From the NCBI RefSeq assembly GCF_900094705.1, contig NZ_FMAR01000010.1:62001-126000 (forward strand): DNA of 64,000 bases, given 5' to 3'. The notes below the pieces were generated by a model, which saw nothing but the letters and a program-made list of their open reading frames with translations, searched no databases and had not been told where the DNA came from. The stretch is from Chitinophaga costaii. Lineage in GTDB: Bacteria > Bacteroidota > Bacteroidia > Chitinophagales > Chitinophagaceae. Positions 27,533 through 36,170 of the stretch are shown in pieces. Made by a program: the position numbers and the translations under genes. Position 1 is the stretch's first letter; each line of letters opens with the position of its first letter.

Positions 27533-28828
27533 ATGATAACCTATCAACCCGCTTTCTTTCAAGTAAAAATTCCAACACACCGATCTTTAAAAAATTTAAA
27601 GGAGTTGCCACCGCTAGAACAAGGACTGTATTTTCATGAATACTTACATTTTTTACAAAATCTCACCACTCTCTATGGGGCCTCTGTTACCTGGAATACT
27701 TATGACCGAATCCGCCAGGTCATCAGAGAAGTGCAACAAGCATCCGGCGAAATAGTACTTCCACTTAATGGGGCCGCTGTAGAATTGGAAACAGCACATT
27801 TTAACATAATTAAAAAGTTGACCGGCTCAAAAGACATAAATGATATCTCTTCTGTTATGGCAGAATATGTCTTGCAAAAAATTACCTTCCCCCAAGACCC
27901 CCTCATCGAAACGGCATTTCCTACTGCCGGATTAACTCTTATTCAACTGCACTTTAGCCATCCTCAGCAACCTGATATAACCTATAATTTTGGGCAAACG
28001 GCGATCTCCGAATCCATGGCATATCTAGCAGAAAGAAAGTTTTTTAACTTGAACAATACAAGCGATTTCCCCTATAAAGTAGCTGAAAAAGTGGCTATAT
28101 TTTTATACCCTGCCTTCGCCACAAATTCAGAATGGCTGTTTGCCTTGTGTGACAGCGCTTTACTCCATCCGCATCCAGGCTGGGCATATGTTTCCATTTT
28201 AACAGCCATGACAACAGAGCATTTTATCCCAAACAATGCAGAAGGAGTCATTGATTATAGTCTGAAATTTTATGCAAATAATGACTGGAATATTGAAAAA
28301 CAACTTGAATACTCGGTGACTGCGGTTTTAAATATTATTGACGACATCTATCAGCATGAATTTTTTAAAATGACCAAGCAATGGCTTAAAGCCATCATTA
28401 CTAATGGTGAAAAAATACGCGTTCTTAATCCCTACTGCATGTTACCAATATTTAGAGATACCGAAGGATTAGGAAATGGGTTAGGTTTCTTTATTAATCA
28501 CTTAGGCGGGCCTCATTGCATCAATGGTTTGAATGAACGATTTATGATATTACCTAACGGCTTTTCGAGTAGCGAATCGGCCATTCATCCTCAGCATTTA
28601 TTAGCATTGTGGCAAGTACATGACCTATTATTGGCTGGCTCAGTTCCTTGCAAACTGTATGATATTTGCCAAACTGATATTAATTCAATAGTAGATAATC
28701 GTTGTAAAATATCCCCGTGGACGCGATCTACCGATGAGTGGGGATGCCCCTTCGTGGCGATCTGGGTAACGTTAGGACTAAATACCAAACGATACATTAA
28801 AAATGGAATACCGGTTATATTAGGCTAA
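27533..28828 (+). CDS. Putative HExxH metallopeptidase
   Basis: The 431-residue protein has a classic zinc-binding HExxH motif, HEYLH at residues 35-39 (context YFHEYLHFLQNL). It also has a candidate third ligand, Glu160, in ISESMAYLAE, as in gluzincins. The rest is helical and does not resemble a named peptidase family that I know. It has no signal peptide, so it would act in the cytoplasm. It follows the KAP NTPase and the small membrane protein in the same orientation and is just as AT-rich. A role as a toxic or signal-cleaving effector of the module is possible but unproven. The motif could also be coincidental. Confidence 0.72.
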   Translation: MITYQPAFFQVKIPTHRSLKNLKELPPLEQGLYFHEYLHFLQNLTTLYGASVTWNTYDRIRQVIREVQQASGEIVLPLNGAAVELETAHFNIIKKLTGSKDINDISSVMAEYVLQKITFPQDPLIETAFPTAGLTLIQLHFSHPQQPDITYNFGQTAISESMAYLAERKFFNLNNTSDFPYKVAEKVAIFLYPAFATNSEWLFALCDSALLHPHPGWAYVSILTAMTTEHFIPNNAEGVIDYSLKFYANNDWNIEKQLEYSVTAVLNIIDDIYQHEFFKMTKQWLKAIITNGEKIRVLNPYCMLPIFRDTEGLGNGLGFFINHLGGPHCINGLNERFMILPNGFSSSESAIHPQHLLALWQVHDLLLAGSVPCKLYDICQTDINSIVDNRCKISPWTRSTDEWGCPFVAIWVTLGLNTKRYIKNGIPVILG

Positions 28829-28857
28829 GGAAGTGAATAGAAATATTCTAAAAAGTA

Positions 28858-29097
28858 TCACTTTCCTTTTCTACCAAAAGTCGCATTATCTTCCTGAATT
28901 AATTGATGAACAGTTCTTATTTGTAGGGCAATCATTTTATTAACTATATCGCTGGTAACCTCTTCCGATACTTTGTGCGGAATCAATCGCTCGGTACAGA
29001 TAGACAAAAGAAATTCTAATAGTTGATCAAGATCAGTGTTATCAATGAGTTGTACCAGGAAGATTATTATTTGTATAGCATTACCGGTGTTCCCAAT
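28858..29097 (-). CDS. Probable helical protein, start not found
   Basis: A 79-codon open frame on the minus strand ends at TGA 28858-28860. The last 60 codons look coding, reading NTDLDQLLEFLLSICTERL and then a helical segment to GRKGK. No ATG, GTG or TTG occurs in frame at a sensible place before an upstream TGA; an ATG in another frame at 29114-29116 (MDRNSTELGTP) may be the original start, implying a frameshift. It is convergent with the HExxH gene. Product unknown. Confidence 0.4.
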   Translation of the reverse strand: MGNTGNAIQIIIFLVQLIDNTDLDQLLEFLLSICTERLIPHKVSEEVTSDIVNKMIALQIRTVHQLIQEDNATFGRKGK

Positions 29098-29220
29098 TCA
29101 GTAGAATTACGATCCATTAAAAATTCATAATATTGGCATTAGCGCTTTTAGGAGCTTACGAATGGTGTATCTGGCCTATTCATTGCACGATTTAATTGTT
29201 AACCCAAAATCCCAAACCCT

Positions 29221-29890
29221 ATGAATGTATTAGAGAGATTAAGCAAGAAAGGCGACAAGATTACCTTCTATTATGATTATGGCCGCGGCCCTGGCCAACG
29301 TCCATCGACCGGCATCTTTGTTTACACGCTTTCCAAAGATCAGATACAAAAGAATCATAACAAACAGGCACTCGCTTTACTTGAGATAAAGAAAAGCCAG
29401 CTTATCATAGAGCAGCAGGCTATAGGAAGCGCATTTATCCCTACGCATAAGTTTAAGACTAACTTCCTGGAATATTTTGACGAGTATGTAAAACTGAATA
29501 CACGGAAGGGCAATCGCCATCTTACTAATAGTCTAAGCCAGTTTAAGCTGTTTCAAAAAGGAGACTTTATAGCACCTATAGACATTACTGATAAAAATTT
29601 CTGCAAGCGTTTCCGTCAATTCCTTTTGGATAAGTTTACAGGTGAACACCCGGCAACTATTATGCGCGTTTTAAATGGGTAGTAAATGCAGTAGAGAAAG
29701 ACGGCTACTTTTTGCAAAACCCTACATAGAAAGTTTACTCTAAATCAAATCCAAGTAAGAGTATTAAAGACAACCTCGAAGTGGATGAGTATCTTAGTTT
29801 GCTTAACACTCCCAGTTAAATTAAGAGGTGAAAGCTGCCTTTATATTTTGTTGCTATACCGGGTTACGTTGGGTTGCAGGAACGGTTAGA
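29221..29890 (+). pseudogene. Decayed tyrosine recombinase (integrase)
   Basis: The first 153 codons encode the arm-binding and SAM-like N-terminal domains of a Bacteroidetes phage-integrase-type recombinase (YYDYGRGPGQRPSTGIF, then a core-binding helix bundle). Near 29651 a base is lost, and the reading moves to a frame with ARFKWVVNAVEKDGYFLQNP. An in-frame TAG at 29727-29729 and a further shift near 29815 follow. EVKAAFIFCCYTGLRW then appears, with the catalytic first Arg. The C-terminal catalytic half with the H-x-x-R and Tyr is missing. This is a dead integrase and marks an old element end or internal scar. Confidence 0.8.
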
Positions 29891-30224
29891 TGATAAGATT
29901 TCCGACACAACTCTTCCTATCCTGTAAGGGAAATTGTCTAATAGCCTCTGTGGTTAAGTCAATTCAGCCAATTTTGACTATCACTGAGCAAAAAAAGTAT
30001 GTTTATCCATTCATCTCCGTTATGTGAGGGGATAAACAAAGAGGGCGTCTTGGATTCAGATACTTGTTCCATTTTTTCATTTTTATTTATGAAGTAATGG
30101 GATCAATCTCCTTCATAACAATATAATAATCAATCATATATCTATCTATTTAATTCACTTTTAAGCATATCTTAGCCCACTTCTTACTAAGTTTTTTGAT
30201 TATTCCAGCATTTCAGAAAAACAT
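29891..30224. other. AT-rich gap after the dead integrase
   Basis: No clear gene. A 37-codon minus-strand frame (29959-30072, MEQVSESKTPSLFIPSHNG...) is the most coding-like stretch but is too short to support. The lost catalytic end of the integrase is not found here. Confidence 0.35.
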
Positions 30225-30232
30225 TATATTTG
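30225..30232 (+). promoter_or_regulatory. Bacteroidetes -7 element (TATATTTG)
   Basis: An exact TAnnTTTG match lies 5 bp upstream of the ATG at 30237. A TTTG at 30195-30198 may be the -33 element, but the spacing is longer than usual. If used, the transcript of the XRE gene would be nearly leaderless from 30237, or would start translation at the second ATG, 30252. Confidence 0.4.
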
Positions 30233-30236
30233 TAGC

Positions 30237-30670
30237 ATGACAAACACTCACATGCCCAATAAAGTACACGAAGGAAGAAACATTAAAAGATTTCTGGAAA
30301 TGCTTGGTATTAAACAAGAAGCATTAGCTTTTGAATTAGGCGATGATTGGACTTAAAAAAGGTGTCTTTATTGGAAAATAAAGAAGTCATTGAGCCGGAA
30401 ATCTTAAAGCAAGTCGCTAAAATTTTAAAGGTGCCGGTTCAAGCGATCAAAAATTTTAGTGAAGAAGCTGCAGTAAACATCATTTCCAATACATTTTCTG
30501 ACGAATCTGTTGCATACACAGAATACTACAAGTACACAATTAATCCATTTGAAAAATGGGTCGATGCGATGGATAAGAACGAACAGCTATTTAAGGAACT
30601 GTTGAAAAGTGAACGAGAGAAAATAGAACTACCGGAAAAATTACTGAATGAAAAGAAAGGAAATAAATAA
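30237..30670 (+). pseudogene. Frameshifted XRE-family regulator
   Basis: The first 39 codons (MTNTHMPNKVHEGRNIKRFL..., then EMLGIKQEALAFELGDDW) are the start of a Cro/C1-type helix-turn-helix protein found in many Bacteroidetes genomes. They run into TAA at 30354-30356. The remainder, KKVSLLENKEVIEPEILKQV and onward to 30670, continues in another frame. The family normally reads GDDW-x-QKK across this point, so one base of the A-run has been lost and a Gln codon has changed to stop. Together they would make a protein of about 145 residues with a C-terminal coiled coil. A slippage event in the A6 run is a less likely explanation. Confidence 0.72.
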
Positions 30671-30693
30671 TGTTCTTCGAAATATAGTAATAC

Positions 30694-30726
30694 AAGCCAC
30701 TGCCTAAACGGTGCGGTGGCTTTATA
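30694..30726 (+). terminator. Terminator after the XRE gene
   Basis: AAGCCAC (30694-30700) pairs with GTGGCTT (30716-30722), with a 15-base loop and a short T-rich tail. It is 24 bp past the XRE stop. Confidence 0.7.
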
Positions 30727-30905
30727 CTGTAGTTACACCAAAGCATGGTCTAATTTCCAAACAGGTTTGAAACGCCCCAAACTGATATTTTCCATTATCC
30801 TCCAGAAACATTTGAATTCCAATTTAACACTCTCCTATTATTAAGTCGTGATTTACGGATTGGCGTCAGCGTAAAAAAAGACCCTAAAAATTTCAAGAGG
30901 AAAAA

Positions 30906-31805
30906 ATGATAAAACAACTTATTAAAGACATCGCATTTGACAATATAAAAGTATCTCAAGCATTGACAAGAGCAAAGCTCATTGAGAACCAAGTTAAAAA
31001 TGAAACGCTTAAACAATGGATAAATAAGGAACTTGAAGGTTATGAGTTTGATGACAAATTACTTCCTTCTTATAGAAAGATTTGGAGTACCGTAAATCTC
31101 ATTGCTGAATTGCCTTTTGGACGAATCCAAAAGTTTGCTGTTAGTTTACCTGAGAGCTTCGGAGCTAAAACTCTTGACCTTATTAATAATCATAGAATTA
31201 TTGAACCCATTGCAGTAGTAGAATTTCAAATTGAGAATTTAGGTGACAAAGCAAAGGGTTACATTAATCTGCCAATTCAACAAACTGAAATGTTAGCCCA
31301 TTTATACCAAGAACAGCTTGACCAGTATGGTGGAGTTATAAGAGTGGCAAATAGAGAAGTTGGCAAAGTTCAATATCAAAATGTACTTGAACAAACAACG
31401 CAAAAACTTTTAGACACGTTAATGCAATTAGATAGTGAATTTCCAGAATTATTAGATAACTACCATATGACAAAGGAAAATAACGAAAAAATTCAAAACA
31501 TTGTTACTACAAATATTTACGGGAGCAACAATCCTACTAACATTGGAGTTGGAAATGACATTCAGCAGTCAATAACCACTCACCAACTTTCACAGCCTGA
31601 CCGTGAACTACTCGAAAGTTATGGTGTTGACAAAAATGAAATTGAACAGCTCAATGAAATAGTGAAAAATAATACTAAGGACAAGTCAAGTCTTATTAGT
31701 AAAAGTATGAAATGGTTGGGAAGTGTTTCAGCATCGGTAGCAGCAAAAGGTTTATATGACAAACTTCCTATGATAAACGAATTTATTCATAAACTCATTC
31801 AATAA
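30906..31805 (+). CDS. AbiTii-domain protein (abortive-infection-like)
   Basis: The N-terminal part of this 299-residue protein (about residues 1-185) matches the AbiTii domain as I know it: LIKDIAFDNIKVSQALTRAK, LKQWINKELEGY and the PIQQTEML segment. AbiTii comes from a lactococcal phage-resistance protein. It is followed by a Asn/Gly-rich turn region (NIYGSNNPTNIGVGND, about residues 203-218), a pattern found in many bacterial effector or sensor proteins, and a helical, partly hydrophobic C-terminus. It is AT-rich like its neighbours and is preceded by AAGAGGAAAAAATG, a good ribosome binding site. A role in phage defence is inferred from the domain and the island. Confidence 0.78.
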   Translation: MIKQLIKDIAFDNIKVSQALTRAKLIENQVKNETLKQWINKELEGYEFDDKLLPSYRKIWSTVNLIAELPFGRIQKFAVSLPESFGAKTLDLINNHRIIEPIAVVEFQIENLGDKAKGYINLPIQQTEMLAHLYQEQLDQYGGVIRVANREVGKVQYQNVLEQTTQKLLDTLMQLDSEFPELLDNYHMTKENNEKIQNIVTTNIYGSNNPTNIGVGNDIQQSITTHQLSQPDRELLESYGVDKNEIEQLNEIVKNNTKDKSSLISKSMKWLGSVSASVAAKGLYDKLPMINEFIHKLIQ

Positions 31806-31979
31806 AATATCAAACGCACAATATCCTATTGATAATGAGTTGGCTGACGAGCTTCAATTTGAGAGAAGCTCAGAAACTCAACTTTGGTTCTTTGATTGAA
31901 CTTTAGCTCCAAAAAGCCCACCCATTGACAATACATGAACCGTTGTACACAACCATCCAGACATCATAATAAAACAATA

Positions 31980-32690
31980 ATGAGTAAAATTGGAAGTGAG
32001 TTAGTCCAAGTAATTAAGGATAAAGAGTTTCAAGGTATCACGAAAGATTTGGTAGAAACGGCTATTGACACAAAACTAGCTGAAGGCTTATTGAAAGACA
32101 TACCGTTGCTTTCTACAATTATTGGCACTTTTAACACAGTTAAAAATATCAAGGACAGGTTATTTGTGAAAAAATTGCTTACTTTTTTGTATGAGCTTAA
32201 ATCTATTTCAGAGGACAAAATCGTTGAGCAAATAATAAAACTAGAAGACGACAATAAATACAAAACTAAAGTAGGCGAAAAATTGCTTTACATAATTGAC
32301 AAATGTGAAGACCCTGACAAGGCTTCTTTAACCGGAGCTCTATTCAAAACGTACTTAGAAAACAAGATTAACTACGATGAATTTTTAGCAGCGGCAAATG
32401 CAATTGAAAGGACACCATTGCCAGATCTGCTTTATTTTATCAGTAATGATTTTGATAATTGCGACTTAGAAGGTGAAGGCTCAGAATACGTTTCGTATGG
32501 ACTTATGGAAATTAGAATTCCCCAACCTAAAATTAAAATTGATAGGGAAACCTATAATTATGGCGACACTTATGTTCCATCAGAAGATGAAATGCTTCAA
32601 GACAGAATGAAGATTACTGATTTCGAAATTAAAGCACATGTAAATTGGACAGGTCGTAATATTAGAGAACACTTATGCCCAAGACAATAG
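31980..32690 (+). CDS. Hypothetical island protein with a hydrophobic helix
   Basis: The 236-residue protein (start at 31980, MSKIGSELVQVI; a longer frame from 31935 has a poor N-terminus) begins with helices and has a Gly-containing hydrophobic stretch LLKDIPLLSTIIGTFNTVK at about residues 39-57. It ends in an acidic, beta-like C-terminus. I do not recognise the family, although the N-terminal layout (hydrophobic helix then helical bundle) is shared in outline by the protein at 33001. Its place next to the AbiTii gene makes a defence or effector role possible. Confidence 0.65.
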   Translation: MSKIGSELVQVIKDKEFQGITKDLVETAIDTKLAEGLLKDIPLLSTIIGTFNTVKNIKDRLFVKKLLTFLYELKSISEDKIVEQIIKLEDDNKYKTKVGEKLLYIIDKCEDPDKASLTGALFKTYLENKINYDEFLAAANAIERTPLPDLLYFISNDFDNCDLEGEGSEYVSYGLMEIRIPQPKIKIDRETYNYGDTYVPSEDEMLQDRMKITDFEIKAHVNWTGRNIREHLCPRQ

Positions 32691-32720
32691 ATTGTGTACA
32701 GCATTGCTTTGACAATATAG

Positions 32721-32918
32721 CTGGGCGATAAATACATTTTAAATTATTGTTCACCAATCAGCTTCAGAAAGCAACTAACAGTATGCTTATGGGCAACATT
32801 TGAACTTGCATCAGCAGATTTAGATTATGAACAAGTTCTCGACGATAATTCAGATGCATTTGCTAAATCGGCAAGCGAAAATTTTAAAGACAGAGATTGG
32901 CATACAATAATTAATTAG
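32721..32918 (+). pseudogene. Gene fragment without a start codon
   Basis: A 65-codon open frame from the TAG before 32721 to TAG 32916-32918 has coding-like sequence (FELASADLDYEQVLDDN, then FKDRDWHTIIN) but no ATG, GTG or TTG start. It looks like the last third of a larger soluble protein. No partner fragment was found upstream, so the rest has been lost. Confidence 0.4.
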
Positions 32919-33000
32919 GTATTTGCACCAGGATTCGCCTTAAATAAATTCATTAATTTCTAAATTAATTGAACGTTAGCAGTAATAAAACGATACTACC

Positions 33001-33690
33001 ATGACAGATAAAATAAATAAGACTACAGTAGGGGATGTTGCGCATTCTCTTGTAAAGGGTGGATTGGGAACAATACCTATTATTGGTTCCTTAGCGACTG
33101 AAATATTTGGATTAATTGTGACGCCGCCTCTTGAAAAAAGACGAGCAGAATGGATGAATCAAATCGCTGAAAAACTGAAAGCACTTGAAGATAAAAATGC
33201 AATTGATTTTCATGAACTTTCAAATAACGAACAGTTCATTGACGTTGTTCTTCAAGCAACAGCTCTTGCTTTAAAGACAAGTGAAAAGGAAAAAATTAAG
33301 GCATTTCAAAATGCTGTAGTAAACACTGCATCAAGAGAAGCACCAGACCAGACTGTTAGTCAAATATTTCTTAATCAATTAGACGGTTTCACTACCTGGC
33401 ACATTAGAATATTGAAGTTTATTGATAACCCAAGACTTTGGTTTCAAAAGGCTAACCGGATACCGCCAAATTATATGGCAGGAAGTATTTCTGCGGTAAT
33501 CAAAGACGCATTTTCTGAGCTAAAAAATCAGGACGACTTACTGGATATAATATGGAATGATTTAAAAACATCGGGCTTCCATCGGACAGGTGATATTAAA
33601 ACCACTATGACAGGTGACGGAACACTAAGCGAAAGGACTACACAATTGGGAAAACAATTTCTTGAGTTCATAACAAATGACAGGACTTAA
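33001..33690 (+). CDS. Hypothetical island protein with a Gly-rich membrane-like helix
   Basis: The 229-residue protein carries, at about residues 19-41, a Gly-rich hydrophobic segment (KGGLGTIPIIGSLATEIFGL), followed by charged helices and a mixed C-terminal half. Related N-termini occur in unknown proteins of defence islands, but I cannot name the family. It ends the AT-rich block. The segment could insert in membranes. Function unknown. A start at 33001 is supported by a nearby A-rich leader. Confidence 0.65.
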   Translation: MTDKINKTTVGDVAHSLVKGGLGTIPIIGSLATEIFGLIVTPPLEKRRAEWMNQIAEKLKALEDKNAIDFHELSNNEQFIDVVLQATALALKTSEKEKIKAFQNAVVNTASREAPDQTVSQIFLNQLDGFTTWHIRILKFIDNPRLWFQKANRIPPNYMAGSISAVIKDAFSELKNQDDLLDIIWNDLKTSGFHRTGDIKTTMTGDGTLSERTTQLGKQFLEFITNDRT

Positions 33691-34063
33691 TACTTCCACT
33701 GTAATATGGGGTTTTGATTCAGATTAACTTTTAGAATGAAAAATAAACTGTGATAGTTCGAATTAAAGCAATTGTAAAGGCCATCTAGTTACTTAATTAA
33801 GTAATCCATGGTCGGCTTTCTTCCGGAGAAAGACTTATATCCAAAAGAAATTTTGGAACGAAATAGACAATCAGATAAATTTTCAAATTCGTGTCTGGCA
33901 ATAATAAAATTCACTAATTTTATAATGACAGTGAAGAAGAGTGAATAAGCGTGAGTAACCGCTAAGTTCTGAAGGTTTTTAAATATCTGCACACGAAAGA
34001 AACACGAGAGTTTTGTAACGAGTTAGTTTCCAGAATAATAGGAATCCAGTTCTGGGCACGTAG
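33691..34063. other. AT-rich gap with a possible small frame
   Basis: A 46-codon frame (33808-33948, MVGFLPEKDLYPKEILERNR...) looks weakly coding and may be a remnant. A minus-strand 67-codon frame overlaps it. Neither can be supported as a gene. Confidence 0.3.
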
Positions 34064-34100
34064 AGGCTTTGTAAGTAATTGACTTACAAAGCCTTTTTTA
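34064..34100. terminator. Strong terminator at the island border
   Basis: AGGCTTTGTAAGT (34064-34076) pairs perfectly with ACTTACAAAGCCT (34082-34094), with a 5-base loop and a T6 tail. It lies where the AT-rich island gives way to chromosome-like DNA. Confidence 0.88.
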
Positions 34101-34255
34101 ATTTAGGCTGTTTGTTTTCCACGGTTTTTTACGCTTTCTCGGATCAAGACGAAAAGTTGGGGATTATTGCTATTATGACTACAACATGCTGAATTTTGGC
34201 TACATTTTCTCTTCCTATTGTCCTGAAATTTGTCACAACAAAAAAAAGGAATCAA

Positions 34256-35134
34256 ATGAAAGTATTTGTAACAGGTGCATCGGGCTTCATCGGCTCGGCT
34301 GTAATAGAAGAATTGATCAACGCCGGTCATCAGGTAATTGGTCTTGCTCGTTCAGAACAATCTGCTAAAAAAATCAGCGAAGTAGGGGCAGCAGTTTTAA
34401 AAGGAAGCCTGGAGGATTTAGATATTTTGAAACAAGGCGCTTCCCTTGCAGACGGAATTATTCACACTGCTTTTTTCCATGATTTTACGCAGTTTCTAAA
34501 AGCAGCAGAAATGGACAAAGCAGCCATTAAGGCCATGGGCGAAGCGTTGATGGGAACAACTAAACCAATAGTGGTAACCGCAGGAATTTTAGGATTGCCG
34601 CTCATTGAAGGATATATTACAGAAGAAAGTCGTCTTTCAGAGAGCGCTCCACGCTCTTCGGAAACGACGGCCTTAGCATTGGCCGGAAAAGGAATACATG
34701 CTTCCGTTATTCGCTTAGCCCCATCCGTTCATGACAAAGGAGATGACGGCTTTGTTCCGTTTATCATTAAACAAGCTCAAAAGAATGGCCTTTCAGCTTA
34801 TCCCGCAGCAGGCAATAACCACTGGCCTGCAGTGCATCGCTTAGATGCGTCAAAGGCGTATCGCCTGGCACTGGAAAAAGGGGCAAAAGGTGCGCTGTAT
34901 AACGTGGTGAGCGATACAGGTATTGAAGTGAAAAAAATAGCAGCAGTGATTGGGGAAAAATTAAATTTACCGGTGGCATCCTTATCGGGAGAGGAACTGG
35001 CAAAACATTTTGAATGGATGAGCCGGTTTATTTCATTTGACAGTCCGGCCACAAATTTAAACACAAAGGAACAGTTAGGCTGGACACCCACTCATATAGG
35101 GCTTATAGAAGATATGCAACAAAATTATTTATAA
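34256..35134 (+). CDS. NAD-dependent epimerase/dehydratase-like SDR
   Basis: This is an extended/atypical short-chain dehydrogenase of 292 residues. The Rossmann motif GASGFIGS is at residues 7-14 of MKVFVTGASGFIG, and a nucleotide-binding acidic or basic switch follows. The central part has typical NAD(P)-binding strands and a C-terminal substrate domain. The start at 34256 is chosen because it follows AAAAAAAGGA and places the Rossmann motif at the N-terminus as usual; an upstream frame from 34196 has no homologous look. Substrate unknown. An AraC regulator gene follows after 115 bp. Confidence 0.85.
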   Translation: MKVFVTGASGFIGSAVIEELINAGHQVIGLARSEQSAKKISEVGAAVLKGSLEDLDILKQGASLADGIIHTAFFHDFTQFLKAAEMDKAAIKAMGEALMGTTKPIVVTAGILGLPLIEGYITEESRLSESAPRSSETTALALAGKGIHASVIRLAPSVHDKGDDGFVPFIIKQAQKNGLSAYPAAGNNHWPAVHRLDASKAYRLALEKGAKGALYNVVSDTGIEVKKIAAVIGEKLNLPVASLSGEELAKHFEWMSRFISFDSPATNLNTKEQLGWTPTHIGLIEDMQQNYL

Positions 35135-35249
35135 ACAATGACAGGCATTTACCTGCCTGTTAACAGCGGGACATAATTGTGCAAATAGTCACGAAAGTAT
35201 GAATAACGGTGTGTTAGGATATAGGAGCAGAATATTTTAAATTTACTGA

Positions 35250-36170
35250 ATGAAACAACGGCAAACACAAAGAATAAAAACAATTCAAGAATTTCACAAA
35301 TCCCGCGGTTTGCCAAATCCGGAGCACCCTCTTGTTAGCATTATAGATTATTCATCTATTAACCCACACATCGATGTTGCCGGGGTAAATTGGATTTTTG
35401 ACTTCTATATGATTTCTGTAAAAAGAGGAATTGACGGGAAAATATATTATGGGCAACAGGAGTTTGATTTTGACGAAGGAGTGATGATATTCATGGAGCC
35501 CAATCAGGTTTTAAGAATTCAGCCAGACCCTCAAACAACCGAACAACGTTCGGGGTGGATGTTGCTCATTCACCCCGATTTCCTGTGGAATACATCGCTT
35601 GCCAAAACAATTAAAGGGTATGACTTTTTTGATTATTCAGTAAAAGAAGGTTTATTTCTTTCAGAAAAAGAACAAAAAACGCTGAATAACATTATAGAAA
35701 ACATCAGGCAGGAATATCACACCAACATTGATAAGTACAGTAAGCAAATTATAATTTCACAAATTGAAAGTTTGCTGAATTATTCGGAGCGATTTTACAA
35801 TCGTCAGTTCATAACAAGAGAAAAATCCAATCATCAAATTTTGGAACGCTTAGAAAAACTACTCACCGAATATTTTAACAATGACGATTTGATTTCCAAA
35901 GGTCTGCCAACAGTCCGGCTTGTTGCTGAATCACTTAACATATCGCCACAATATCTAAGTGGCTTATTGAAAGTGGTAACAGGACAAAACACACAGCAAC
36001 ATATACATGAGAAGTTAATTGAAAAAGCAAAAGAAAAACTATCCACTTCCGATTTGTCTGTCAGTCAAATTGCCTACGAATTGGGTTTTGAACATTCACA
36101 ATCATTCAGCAAATTATTTAAAACAAAAACAAATCAAAGTCCATTAGCGTTCCGGCAGTCGTTTAGATAA
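35250..36170 (+). CDS. AraC family transcriptional regulator (paralogue A)
   Basis: The 306-residue protein has an N-terminal ligand/cupin-like domain (about residues 20-150) and a C-terminal double helix-turn-helix (about residues 205-303), with SLNISPQYLSGLLKVVTGQN and SVSQIAYELGFEHSQSFSKL. It is very similar, perhaps 75-80 per cent by eye, to the regulator at 59766-60677. It follows the epimerase gene at 34256 and may control it. Ligand unknown. Confidence 0.9.
   Translation: MKQRQTQRIKTIQEFHKSRGLPNPEHPLVSIIDYSSINPHIDVAGVNWIFDFYMISVKRGIDGKIYYGQQEFDFDEGVMIFMEPNQVLRIQPDPQTTEQRSGWMLLIHPDFLWNTSLAKTIKGYDFFDYSVKEGLFLSEKEQKTLNNIIENIRQEYHTNIDKYSKQIIISQIESLLNYSERFYNRQFITREKSNHQILERLEKLLTEYFNNDDLISKGLPTVRLVAESLNISPQYLSGLLKVVTGQNTQQHIHEKLIEKAKEKLSTSDLSVSQIAYELGFEHSQSFSKLFKTKTNQSPLAFRQSFR

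Noticed and set aside
34064..34100. Attachment site of the island
   Set aside because: It is a perfect stem with a T-run, so it is a terminator; no matching direct repeat was seen at the other border.
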